Shown piece after piece: positions 33,989 through 42,419 of a DNA stretch of 64,000 nt. The position numbers and the translations under genes are program-made. The notes under the pieces were generated by a model, which was given only the letters and a program-made list of their open reading frames with translations, was not told the origin of the DNA and made no database searches. Where the stretch lies: the NCBI GenBank assembly GCA_020634415.1, contig JACKBT010000011.1, forward strand, positions 56,654 to 120,653, given 5' to 3'. The DNA comes from Ardenticatenaceae bacterium (lineage in GTDB: Bacteria; Chloroflexota; Anaerolineae; Promineifilales; Promineifilaceae). Positions within the stretch are counted from its first letter, which is position 1. The number at the start of each line of letters is the position of its first letter.

Positions 33989-35245
33989 CTAATCCCCCTT
34001 TGGCATCTGCTGCAAGGCTTCATAGGCTGGCCGCTTTGTCCCATCTGGCAGCACAATAGACCACCAATACTGCTCATTAGCCTCTGCCGTCCAGAAAGCG
34101 TCAGCAAAATAGATAGTCGTCATCACCCCCATCCAGGGCTGCCAATGCTCCCGTGCATATTCATAAGCCCCCACCAGATAGTCAGCTTGCTGCTCCTCGG
34201 TAACACCGTGCCAGGTGTAGTCAGGATGGAGTTCCTGGTGCACCATCCATCCCATTTCCAGAATGGCAATCTGCTTCTCCTCGTCCCCATTTTGCACCAT
34301 GATCTCCCGAACATCTTCTACATGCCGAAAAACGTTCCAACGATGCCCACCCCATTCGGCATTCAGCCCTGCTTCTGGTGGTGTTTCGGGCGGGGCTTTG
34401 TAGCCAGGCGCGTTGATACCTAGCACATCAAAATAATCAGCCGCACCCGCATCATACATGCCTTGCAAAAAATCAGTGTCGGGCATCGCCAATGGCGGCT
34501 GTGTGCCGGTGGGGGCTAGACCGGCGGAGATGACGATGGCTTGCGGATCGGCCGTTTTCACCCCCTCATAACAGACACGCAGCAGCTCCGTATACTCGGC
34601 CGGGTTGGGTGATACTTCGCCCCACTCACGGCTCAAATTTGGCTCATTCCACACCTGGTACGCGGCAATGCGCCCCTTATACCGCTCGGCCATGTCGTGG
34701 CAAAAATCGCCAAAATCCTGGTAATCTACGGGCGGTTGGTGCGGTGTGATCTGTTCATCGGGTAATGTTTCTACTGACCACAAGGGGTGGCGATCCAGCC
34801 GAACAATGAGTTTGAGATTGTGCTGCTCAACGGCCGTTACAATCTGATCCGGCCGCCACCAATCCGGCGCATCCCGCTCCTGCTCAATATCCCGCCAGGG
34901 GAAATTCAACTTCACCCAGCCAAACCCCATCTCCTCCGTCAAGGTCAAATCCCGCTCCAATGCCGCCAAGTCCCACCACTGCGAAAGGTGAATGGCATAA
35001 GCGGGGGAGGGAAAGGAACGGCCGTCATGCACCACCGTCGGTGTGGGTACAGGCGTCTCATCAACTGTTAGCGGCGGTGGCGGCAGCGGCGTAGGGTCAG
35101 ATGGCGTTGATGTGGCTATAACCGTTGGCGGTGTGGGAATAACCGGCAGGTCGGCACGGGCCTGGCAAGCCGCCAACAACAGCCCCACCCATAAAAAAGG
35201 GAGGCTTCTCAGCCTCCTCCAAAAACATCCCTGAAACAACTTCAT
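33989..35245 (-). CDS. lipoprotein clan GH-A glycoside hydrolase-like protein, A
   Basis: 418 residues from ATG 35245. The signal ends in lipobox LLLAAC. The TIM-barrel carries the clan GH-A acid/base motif YQVWNEPNLSREW at about residue 200 and a nucleophile strand ending in ILEMGW near 330. This layout resembles GH39/GH5-type enzymes on plant or microbial glycans. It is the last of three tandem genes of the same type. A terminator-like hairpin lies inside its signal-peptide codons (35196-35219). Confidence 0.8.
   Translation of the reverse strand: MKLFQGCFWRRLRSLPFLWVGLLLAACQARADLPVIPTPPTVIATSTPSDPTPLPPPPLTVDETPVPTPTVVHDGRSFPSPAYAIHLSQWWDLAALERDLTLTEEMGFGWVKLNFPWRDIEQERDAPDWWRPDQIVTAVEQHNLKLIVRLDRHPLWSVETLPDEQITPHQPPVDYQDFGDFCHDMAERYKGRIAAYQVWNEPNLSREWGEVSPNPAEYTELLRVCYEGVKTADPQAIVISAGLAPTGTQPPLAMPDTDFLQGMYDAGAADYFDVLGINAPGYKAPPETPPEAGLNAEWGGHRWNVFRHVEDVREIMVQNGDEEKQIAILEMGWMVHQELHPDYTWHGVTEEQQADYLVGAYEYAREHWQPWMGVMTTIYFADAFWTAEANEQYWWSIVLPDGTKRPAYEALQQMPKGD
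35196..35219 (-). terminator. terminator-like hairpin inside a signal-peptide coding region
   Basis: On the minus strand: ggaggct gaga agcctcc, then ctttttt. It is a seven-bp GC-rich stem plus T6, lying 26-50 bases into the glycosidase A gene, and could act as an attenuator. Confidence 0.55.
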
Positions 35246-35253
35246 GATGAGTG

Positions 35254-35278
35254 GGGGGCAGGTCTCAGACCTGCCCCC
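35254..35278 (-). repeat. inverted repeat between glycosidase genes B and A
   Basis: gggggcaggtct and agacctgccccc around a single base form a near-perfect palindrome just upstream of gene A. No T-run; it may be a processing hairpin or an operator. Confidence 0.55.
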
Positions 35279-35290
35279 TGTCAAGAGGCC

Positions 35291-36619
35291 CTAACGCGGC
35301 TTCTCCATCGTTGCGACGGCATCAAAAGCAGGGCGAGGCGCACCATTGATGTCCACGATACTGTAAGGAACCGTGTCATCCGTTGGCCCATTGCCCTTGT
35401 TGCCAAAGTCAAAATTAAACAAAAACGCTAGCCATACCTGATCCGAATCGTGCATCTGCTGGTAAGCCTGCACAATAAAATCCGCCTGCTCTTGCAGCGA
35501 ATTATCACGTGCAAACTCAAACGTCGGTGGAATTTCGTCATACCCTTCACTCGAAGCCCACCCAAATTCCGTCACACACAACTTCTTATTCGGGTCAATC
35601 GCCTGAATCTTTTGCGCATAGGTGTCCAGAGTTGTTTTGAAGCTCCACGAGTGATGGGGGTTGTCAAACGGCCCACGGAACTCGGCCGTACCAGCTTCGG
35701 CCGTGCTGCCCGCCGCTTCAAACGTAACATCAGGGGCAATGTTATAACCATTGTGATGCGCCCCCACACAGTCGGCATAATTCAACATGCCCGCCGCCAA
35801 CGCCCGATCCATGTACTCAAAATCATCCGCCCAGCGCACCCAATCACCCGTGCCTGTGGGCGATAACGCCCCACTGATGACAATGATATTGGGATCGTGC
35901 GCTTTGATGGCTTCATAGGCCACCTGCAAGAAACGCACATAATCTTCGGGGCTAATGCCATTCGTTGTCGTCCACTCACGGTCTAAATTCTGCTCATTCC
36001 ACACTTCAATGGCGTGAATTTGCCCATCATAGCGGGTGAGCATCTCCTCTAAAAAGGCGGCGTAGTTGGCATAATCATCGGGCGGGCCATTTTCACCGCC
36101 AGCCGCCCGTGTCCATTGGGGCGCACCCACCACACTGACCATAACGCGCAGATTGTGCCGATAGGCTTCATCAATCACACCATCATAAAAGAACCATTGA
36201 TCGGCATCAGGTTCGGGATCAACAAGCCACCATTGAATCTGCACTTTAATCCAGTCCAGCCCTAAACGATTTTGAATGACATCCATCGTAGCCACAGGAT
36301 CGCCATAGGTGGCGTTGCCGTGAATTTGTATGCCGTAACCAAAATCATCGGCAGGCCAGGCGGCGATGGGGCCAGATGGTTCGGGGGTTGGTTCGGGGGT
36401 TGGGGGTTCGTCAACTTCACCTGCCGCTGTTTCCTCGCGGTTGGTTTCGACGGCCGGTGGGGGCAGGGTGGGTTCTGCTTCGGGTTCGGCTGCGGTTGGT
36501 TCGGCTGCTGCCTGGGTAGGTTGGGGTGTCGGGGCCTGGACGGCTGGTTCTTCGCTGCCGCCACAAGCTGCCAGCAGCAAGGCAAGAATTAACAAGGATA
36601 AAAAGAGTTGTTTTTTCAT
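35291..36619 (-). CDS. lipoprotein clan GH-A glycoside hydrolase-like protein, B
   Basis: 442 residues from ATG 36619; a longer frame to 36664 would cross the upstream terminator. Lipobox LLLAAC, then a 75-residue Pro/Glu/Thr linker (QPTQAAAEPTAAEPEAEPT). The barrel has IEVWNEQNLDREW near residue 208 and the nucleophile strand KLCVTEFGW near 351. It is more similar to the barrel of gene C than to A. It probably acts on a surface or environmental polysaccharide from a membrane-anchored position. Confidence 0.8.
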   Translation of the reverse strand: MKKQLFLSLLILALLLAACGGSEEPAVQAPTPQPTQAAAEPTAAEPEAEPTLPPPAVETNREETAAGEVDEPPTPEPTPEPSGPIAAWPADDFGYGIQIHGNATYGDPVATMDVIQNRLGLDWIKVQIQWWLVDPEPDADQWFFYDGVIDEAYRHNLRVMVSVVGAPQWTRAAGGENGPPDDYANYAAFLEEMLTRYDGQIHAIEVWNEQNLDREWTTTNGISPEDYVRFLQVAYEAIKAHDPNIIVISGALSPTGTGDWVRWADDFEYMDRALAAGMLNYADCVGAHHNGYNIAPDVTFEAAGSTAEAGTAEFRGPFDNPHHSWSFKTTLDTYAQKIQAIDPNKKLCVTEFGWASSEGYDEIPPTFEFARDNSLQEQADFIVQAYQQMHDSDQVWLAFLFNFDFGNKGNGPTDDTVPYSIVDINGAPRPAFDAVATMEKPR

Positions 36620-36640
36620 AGGGAGTTTGGGAAATAAAAA

Positions 36641-36669
36641 GTGAACAGCCCGATGGCTGTTCACTTTTT
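36641..36669 (-). terminator. intrinsic terminator after glycosidase C
   Basis: Ten-bp stem gtgaacagcc / ggctgttcac with a four-base loop, flanked by aaaaa and ttttt, so it is functional in either direction. It separates genes C and B on the minus strand. Confidence 0.85.
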
Positions 36670-36686
36670 GCTATGTTCAGGCGAGA

Positions 36687-39600
36687 TTAACGGCCGCCTG
36701 TGGCCTGATGTAACGTTTCACAAGCCGGGCAACTGCCATCTTTGCGAATCATGGCATAACCAGCCTGGGGGTCTGCGCTGTAATGGGTGAAGTCTACATT
36801 AAAGATGATGAGCAGCCGTACCCGACCACTATTAGAAGCCAGGCTAACTGCTTCGGCCAACCATTGAGCATGTTCGCCAATGGAAGTAGTGCCAGCCCAG
36901 GCAAAGCCGCCAGGCACACCACCATAATCATCACCAGAGAGATAACCTAATTCGGTGAAGCATAACGGCCGTGATCCCCCAAACGCATTGGAGTAGGTGT
37001 TGACCATGCCCCAGAAGTAGCGGGTGTAATGGGCACTGGGGTTACGGGGGTCGCCGCTGGTTTGCGAGGGCGAAATGATGCCTTCATTGTAGTGAATGCC
37101 AATGCAGTCCATGTAGTTGGCCCCACCAGCAGCAGCCATCCCGGCCATGTAGAGATCATCATTACAGCCGCCGCCGCCACAGCCGCCAAAGAAGCCAGTA
37201 GGCGCGGGCGCACCACTGATGACCATGACGTTGGGATTGGCAGCTTTGATGGCGTTGTAAGCTGGAGCCAGCATGTTGGTAACGTAAGCAGCGGGATCGA
37301 TCTGCCCGGCCGGCCATTCCCGATCAATGTTTTGTTCGTTCCAAATTTCGATGGCATCGGGGCCGAGGGCGGCCACGCCGCCCACGAAGTTAACATAAGC
37401 CTGATAGTTGATACTGCTGTGATTGGCACCGGGGATGCTTAGTAACACTTTGAAGCCATTGGCATGGGCTTGTTGAATGCGTCCGGCAACGGCATCGGGG
37501 GTATCGCCTTCACCCCATTTGTGTTGGAATTTTACCCAGTTCATACCGGAATAAGCCATCAGGGTGGGGTTGGCAAAGGTGTGGGTCTGACCACCAAACT
37601 CGAAGCCGCCGCCGATGTTGGCCGGAGGTACAACTGGCGGTGGTGAGGTGGGGGCACCGCCACCGCTGCTGCCACCATCGCCGCCGGTGCTGGCGACGGC
37701 TGGGGCTACATCGGGCACGGGCAGGCTGCTGACTTCAAAGCCAGCTTGCACGGCCACGAGCTGCCCAAAAATCCAAACTTCTTCGTTGTCGGGGGTGACA
37801 ACTTGATACCAGGCGGAATCGGAACTGCGGCCAATGAGGGAAACGGCCGTTTCCGGGGCCAACCCACCCACTGTAGGATAACCCAAACCAGGGCCGCTGC
37901 GCACATTGGCATTCACGGTAACAACTCCCTGCCCCGATGTGCCAGATACGCCTGTATCTGTTGTTTCTTCTGGTGCTGGTGTAGGCGTGGCTTCGCTTTC
38001 TTCTTCTTCTACTTCCGCTTCGCCTAAACCGGCATCGGCCGTTTCTTCACTCATCACCGTAACCGCCAGTTCGGCCAGGTTGGATGTGGATTCACCTAGG
38101 GCAAAGTCGGCATAGACCGTGTAGAGACCCGCATCCTGGGTATTTTCCCAGGCAAAGCCGAGGGCATCACCGCTGTCACTGGCGACTACGCTGTCACTTT
38201 CGTCGCGTACAGTCCACACGATGGCTGCACCAGCCGGGGCAGGCGCTTCGGCTGCCCCCAAATAGCTTTGCAGCGCAGTGGCGTAAGCCGCCCCATCCTG
38301 CACCTGCCCCAACCCTTGCACGGCCACGCCGCGCAGGTGATGGCGATCTGCCAGACGCAGGCGGTAGGCCAGGGCGGCTTCACTGCCCAGCCAAACGGTA
38401 TGAACCTGACCGGACAGATCATAGGTGAATTTGTAGGTTAGGCTGCTGCCATCCCATTCTAAGGGGGTGGCGGTGCTGTCGAAGGCGACTTCAACCGCTT
38501 CACCGGGCATGATTTCGGTGGCTCCGGCTGTAAATTGCAACTGACCGAGGGCGGCCAGGGCTTGGTCGTTAGCCAGGGGCAAGTAGGCTTCGCCAATGCC
38601 GTCTATGGCGTTGGTGCTGACCAATAAGGTCAATTTTTGGCGGTCAATTTGGCGCGAGGCCCAGTTGAGGAGCTGTTCGGCCGTTTCGTTGTCGCCATAG
38701 GCAGCGGGGTTGAGGGGGGTTTGCACATAGACGATGTCGGCGACCTGGCCCAGCGCGGCCCAGTTTTGCCCGCCGGTGTTCCAGCCATCGCTGACGGCCT
38801 GGGGTGTGCCTAAGGTGAGGGCCAGCAGTTTGCCCTGGGCATGGAGGGCATCGGCCAGTTCGGTGACGAAGTTGGTGAAGGCTGTGCCGTTGGCGGGGTT
38901 GACACCCTGGTAATCGAGGTTGAGGCCGGCGGCATCGGCCGTTTCGCCCACCAGGCGATTGACATGGGTGGTAATGGTGTTGGGATCGCTCAGTAGGGCG
39001 GCCAGGGAGGCTTCGTCTATGATGGCACCGGTGTTGGTGACGCGCACAAAGTAATTGGAAACGCCTGCGGGAACGGCCGTTATCTCGCCCTGCACATCGC
39101 CATCACCGACTAAGGTGAGTGTCCCCACGACGACTTCTGTGAGGTGGGGCAAGACTTCGGCGGGCAGTTCTTGGGTGGGGCGCACTTCGGCGGCCACCGC
39201 TACACTGCCGGGTTGGGCTGTTTCGGCCAGCACGACAGCCTGGGGCAGGGGGCCATCTGCCGACACGATCTGCTGATTGGCGACATCTACTTCGCTGGGG
39301 ACAAAGGCCCAACTGCTGCCATTATAGGCATATAAGTCGGCAAATTGCAGATTGGTGTTGACGGGGATGGTGACGGCGATACGGCCGTTGCCCGACCCTT
39401 CAAGGGCATAGACATTGCTGCGAGGGGAGACAGTGGTGGGCAGTGCATTGGTGCCGGCAAACTCGGCCGAAGGCACACTGCTAACAGAGGCCGTGCCACT
39501 GCTGATGTTTAAGGTGACTTCGCCGGGGATGGCGGTTGTGCCCGCAGCGGTTTCGGTGGGATCGGCCGTTTCCGGGGTGGGCAATACCTGCTCACCAGTG

Positions 39601-39770
39601 ACACTTTCCTCAGTGCCGCCGCCTATACGCTCCCAAATGGAGATGGGGGGCAGGGAGATGCCTGCAATAATAAGAGCCAACACAACGATGGCTCCCACAA
39701 CATACAACGTCTTTGAACCGGAGCGAGGTGCCTCCGTTTGTTCGTCTACAGAAGGATATTCCTCTTCCAT
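36687..39770 (-). CDS. membrane-anchored multidomain protein: GH18-like, SH3b and GH-A-like domains, C
   Basis: 1027 residues. One membrane helix (about 22-40) follows a short acidic cytoplasmic tail. Residues about 210-480 look like a GH18 barrel of the spore/YdhD type, but the key motif reads AGLNLDYQG near residue 285: Gln replaces the catalytic Glu (usual DxDxE). An SH3b domain lies at about 620-685 (VNANVRSGPGLGYPTVGGL), then a Gly/Ser/Pro linker. The C-terminal clan GH-A-like barrel has AIEIWNEQNIDREW near 811 and CFTELGYLS near 939. It is likely a wall- or sheath-binding glycan hydrolase whose first barrel only binds. Confidence 0.8.
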   Translation of the reverse strand: MEEEYPSVDEQTEAPRSGSKTLYVVGAIVVLALIIAGISLPPISIWERIGGGTEESVTGEQVLPTPETADPTETAAGTTAIPGEVTLNISSGTASVSSVPSAEFAGTNALPTTVSPRSNVYALEGSGNGRIAVTIPVNTNLQFADLYAYNGSSWAFVPSEVDVANQQIVSADGPLPQAVVLAETAQPGSVAVAAEVRPTQELPAEVLPHLTEVVVGTLTLVGDGDVQGEITAVPAGVSNYFVRVTNTGAIIDEASLAALLSDPNTITTHVNRLVGETADAAGLNLDYQGVNPANGTAFTNFVTELADALHAQGKLLALTLGTPQAVSDGWNTGGQNWAALGQVADIVYVQTPLNPAAYGDNETAEQLLNWASRQIDRQKLTLLVSTNAIDGIGEAYLPLANDQALAALGQLQFTAGATEIMPGEAVEVAFDSTATPLEWDGSSLTYKFTYDLSGQVHTVWLGSEAALAYRLRLADRHHLRGVAVQGLGQVQDGAAYATALQSYLGAAEAPAPAGAAIVWTVRDESDSVVASDSGDALGFAWENTQDAGLYTVYADFALGESTSNLAELAVTVMSEETADAGLGEAEVEEEESEATPTPAPEETTDTGVSGTSGQGVVTVNANVRSGPGLGYPTVGGLAPETAVSLIGRSSDSAWYQVVTPDNEEVWIFGQLVAVQAGFEVSSLPVPDVAPAVASTGGDGGSSGGGAPTSPPPVVPPANIGGGFEFGGQTHTFANPTLMAYSGMNWVKFQHKWGEGDTPDAVAGRIQQAHANGFKVLLSIPGANHSSINYQAYVNFVGGVAALGPDAIEIWNEQNIDREWPAGQIDPAAYVTNMLAPAYNAIKAANPNVMVISGAPAPTGFFGGCGGGGCNDDLYMAGMAAAGGANYMDCIGIHYNEGIISPSQTSGDPRNPSAHYTRYFWGMVNTYSNAFGGSRPLCFTELGYLSGDDYGGVPGGFAWAGTTSIGEHAQWLAEAVSLASNSGRVRLLIIFNVDFTHYSADPQAGYAMIRKDGSCPACETLHQATGGR

Positions 39771-39875
39771 CTACTACCTCCTAAAAATCTAGGGTGCAAC
39801 TCTGTAGCTGCTGAACTTTTCTATTCTGACAAAAAAAACACCTGTAACAGGCATTTTTAAGCTTTGTCTCATTAT

Positions 39876-39903
39876 AAAAAAGAAGCGGCTTAGAAAAGCC
39901 GCC
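39876..39903 (-). terminator. intrinsic terminator downstream of the M20 gene
   Basis: Minus strand: gcggctt ttct aagccgc then ttctttttt. With the repeat at 40002-40067 it fills the gap 39771-40061. A second small hairpin with T8 lies near 39830-39852. No gene is seen in this gap. Confidence 0.7.
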
Positions 39904-40001
39904 ACAAACTACAGATTGTAACTTGAGTTACAGAAGATTCTAGCACAATAGGGAAATAGGTGACAAATCGCCCCGGTTTTAAGGGTGAATCGTAGGGAAG
40001 G

Positions 40002-40067
40002 TAGGGGGAGATTGGGAGATTAGGAGATTGAATCTCTCAATCTCCTCAATCTCTTAATCTCCTAATA
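40002..40067. repeat. mirrored-word hairpin (gagattgggagatt type)
   Basis: Left arm gggagattgggagattagg, right arm cctcaatctcttaatctcc, centred on gagattgaatctctc. It reaches into the 3' end of the M20 gene and overlaps its stop. Confidence 0.8.
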
Positions 40068-41435
40068 ATCCACCAGACGTTTGAGAATTTGGCAGTAGCC
40101 TACCGGCCCACGCTTGAAATTCTCCAGGCGGAAGAATTCATTGGGGGCGTGCAGGTTTTCATCTTGCACCGTCCAGCCAAAGTTGACCATGTAGGCCCCC
40201 AGGTGGTTGAGGAAGTAGGTGCTGATGGGGATGCTGCCGCCGACATACACCTGGTATGGCTCTTTGCCAAACAGTTCGGTCAACACTTCGGCGGCAATTT
40301 GGTTGCCGGGGTGGTCGGCGGCCATTAGGTAGGGGTTGGAGCCGCTGCGGGTAGAGACGACGGTGGCGTATACGCCAGGGGGGGTGTGCTGCTCGATATG
40401 GGCTTTGATGGCTTTAACGATTTTGGCGGGGTCTTGGTTGGCGACGAGGCGGCAGGTGATTTTGGCACGGGCTTCGCTGGGGATGACGGTTTTGGTGCCG
40501 GCACCGGAGAAGCCGCCCCAAATGCCGTTTAGCTCTAGGGTGGGGCGAATCCAGTTGCGTTCTTGGGTGGTGTAGCCTGGTTCGCCGAAGAATTCGGGGA
40601 TGCCGAGTTCTTGGCGGTATTCTTCGTCGTCGCGGGGTACTTTGGCGATTTCGGCGCGGGCTTCGGGGGAGAGTTCGACGACATCGTCGTAGAAGCCGGC
40701 GACGGCGATTTTGCCATCGGCTGTGCGCAGAGATGCGATGATTTTGCTGAGGGCTTCGATAGGGTTGTGCAGGACACCGCCGTGCAGGCCGGAGTGCAGA
40801 TCGCCTTTGGCTGCTTTGACGTGAATTTCTAAGGCGGCTAAACCTTTGAGGCCCAAGACGAGCATGGGTTGGTCGGCGGCCCAGAGGAGGCCATCGGAAC
40901 TGAGGACGAGGTCGGCGGCGAATTTTTCTTTGTGGGTGGCGAGGAAGTCGTCTAGTTGGGGGCTGCCGATTTCTTCTTGGCCTTCGAAGCAGAATTTGAC
41001 GTTGACGGGTAGTTGGCCTTCGGTTTGGAGGAGGGCTTCGATGGCGAGAATGGGGGTGATCATGCCGCCTTTGTCGTCGGAGGCACCGCGGGCGTAGATA
41101 CGGCCGTTTCGTATTGTCGGCTCAAACGCAGGTGTCTCCCATAAATCAAGCGGATCGGCAGGCTGCACGTCGAAGTGGCCGTAGAGCAGGATGGTGGGTT
41201 TGTCGCTGCCTGCGTGCAGCCAGTCGCCATAGACGACGGGATGGCCGCCGGTGGGCATGACTTCGACATGCTCCGCACCGGCAGCGGTGAGGCGGGCGGC
41301 TACCCATGCGGCGGCACGCTGCACTTCGGCGGCATATTCGGGCAGGGCAGAGACGCTGGGAATGCGAATAAAGTCGAGTAGTTCTTGGAGAAATCGGTCA
41401 TAATTTTCGGTTAGATAATCGTTGTAGGTTGTCAT
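40062..41435 (-). CDS. M20-family metallopeptidase (dipeptidase-like)
   Basis: 457 residues from ATG 41435, with aaagga seven bases before it. Metal ligands are visible in LLYGHFDVQPADPLDLWETP (His, then Asp), in RGASDDKGGM, in FCFEGQEEIGSP (catalytic Glu pair) and near the end in GGSIPISTYFL. The dimerisation lid sits at about 195-375. This is the DapE/CNDP-like subgroup that cleaves dipeptides or N-acyl amino acids. There is no signal peptide, so it is cytoplasmic. It appears to be a single-gene unit. Confidence 0.9.
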   Translation of the reverse strand: MTTYNDYLTENYDRFLQELLDFIRIPSVSALPEYAAEVQRAAAWVAARLTAAGAEHVEVMPTGGHPVVYGDWLHAGSDKPTILLYGHFDVQPADPLDLWETPAFEPTIRNGRIYARGASDDKGGMITPILAIEALLQTEGQLPVNVKFCFEGQEEIGSPQLDDFLATHKEKFAADLVLSSDGLLWAADQPMLVLGLKGLAALEIHVKAAKGDLHSGLHGGVLHNPIEALSKIIASLRTADGKIAVAGFYDDVVELSPEARAEIAKVPRDDEEYRQELGIPEFFGEPGYTTQERNWIRPTLELNGIWGGFSGAGTKTVIPSEARAKITCRLVANQDPAKIVKAIKAHIEQHTPPGVYATVVSTRSGSNPYLMAADHPGNQIAAEVLTELFGKEPYQVYVGGSIPISTYFLNHLGAYMVNFGWTVQDENLHAPNEFFRLENFKRGPVGYCQILKRLVDY

Positions 41436-41546
41436 TGTGTATGTCCTTTGTGGGTAAGGTGTCTCCATCTTACCTGGAAGGTTTAGCATTGCCTAGTCTG
41501 AAAGGCTGGTTTAGACTTTGCGTGAAGGACTGATAAGGAGAAACCT

Positions 41547-42419
41547 GTGTTTACTGCTTTGCTTAAATCTATGCGCCCGCGCCAATGGCCGAAGAATGTG
41601 TTTGTGTTTGTGGGGCTGTTTTTTGATGGTCAGGTGACGAATGTGACCAGTTTGCTCAACACGGTGTTGGCCTTTGTTCTGCTTTGTTTTATGTCGAGTG
41701 CTGTCTATTTGATGAATGATTTGGCTGATATTGAGAGTGATCGGCAGCATCCGACGAAGCGGTTTCGGCCGTTACCGGCGGGGGAGTTGCAGGAGGGGGT
41801 GGCGAGGGGAACGGCCGTTTTGCTGGCGGTGGGCAGTTTGGTGGCGGGGTTCTTCCTGTCTACAGGTTTTGGCTTTATTTTGCTGGCTTATTTGGGGACG
41901 CAAATTGCTTATACGTTTTGGTTGAAGCATGTGGTTTTGCTGGATGTGTCTATTGTGGCGGCGGGTTTTATTTTGCGGATTGCGGCGGGGGTGACGATTA
42001 TTGAGGTGGAGCGTTTTTCGCCCTGGCTTTATATTTTTGGCGGCTTTTTGGCGCTGTTTTTGGTGGTGGGGAAGCGGCGGCATGAGTTGGTGCTGCTGGG
42101 GGAGGATGCTAAACATCATCGGGCTATTTTGCAGGAATATAATCTGGATTTGATTGACCGTATGATGGGCATTATTACGACGGGTGCGGTGGTTTCTTAT
42201 AGTTTGTACACCTTTTTGTCGGAGGGTCTGCCGGAAAATCACGCCATGATGCTAACGATCCCCTTTGTGCTGTATGCGATTTTTCGTTACTTGTATCTGA
42301 TTCATGTGCGCAATGAGGGGGGTGCGCCGGAGGAGATTGTGTTAAGGGATCGGCCGTTTCAGGTGGCTATTTTGTTGTATGGCATTGTGGCGTTCGTTGC
42401 GCTGTATATTCTTTCATAA
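41547..42419 (+). CDS. decaprenyl-phosphate phosphoribosyltransferase-like UbiA enzyme, copy 2
   Basis: 290 residues from GTG 41547, aaggag six bases upstream. The sequence MRPRQWPKNVFVFVGLFFDG, NDLADIESDRQHPTKRFRPL and KRRHELVLLGED aligns along its whole length with copy 1 at 4456-5418, without the repeat-encoded N-terminal insert. The first Asp-rich motif and RP(L) context match DPPR synthases. It is followed with no gap (TAAATG) by mevalonate kinase, which fits a polyprenyl/isoprenoid theme. Two copies suggest either different acceptor lipids or redundancy. Confidence 0.85.
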   Translation: MFTALLKSMRPRQWPKNVFVFVGLFFDGQVTNVTSLLNTVLAFVLLCFMSSAVYLMNDLADIESDRQHPTKRFRPLPAGELQEGVARGTAVLLAVGSLVAGFFLSTGFGFILLAYLGTQIAYTFWLKHVVLLDVSIVAAGFILRIAAGVTIIEVERFSPWLYIFGGFLALFLVVGKRRHELVLLGEDAKHHRAILQEYNLDLIDRMMGIITTGAVVSYSLYTFLSEGLPENHAMMLTIPFVLYAIFRYLYLIHVRNEGGAPEEIVLRDRPFQVAILLYGIVAFVALYILS

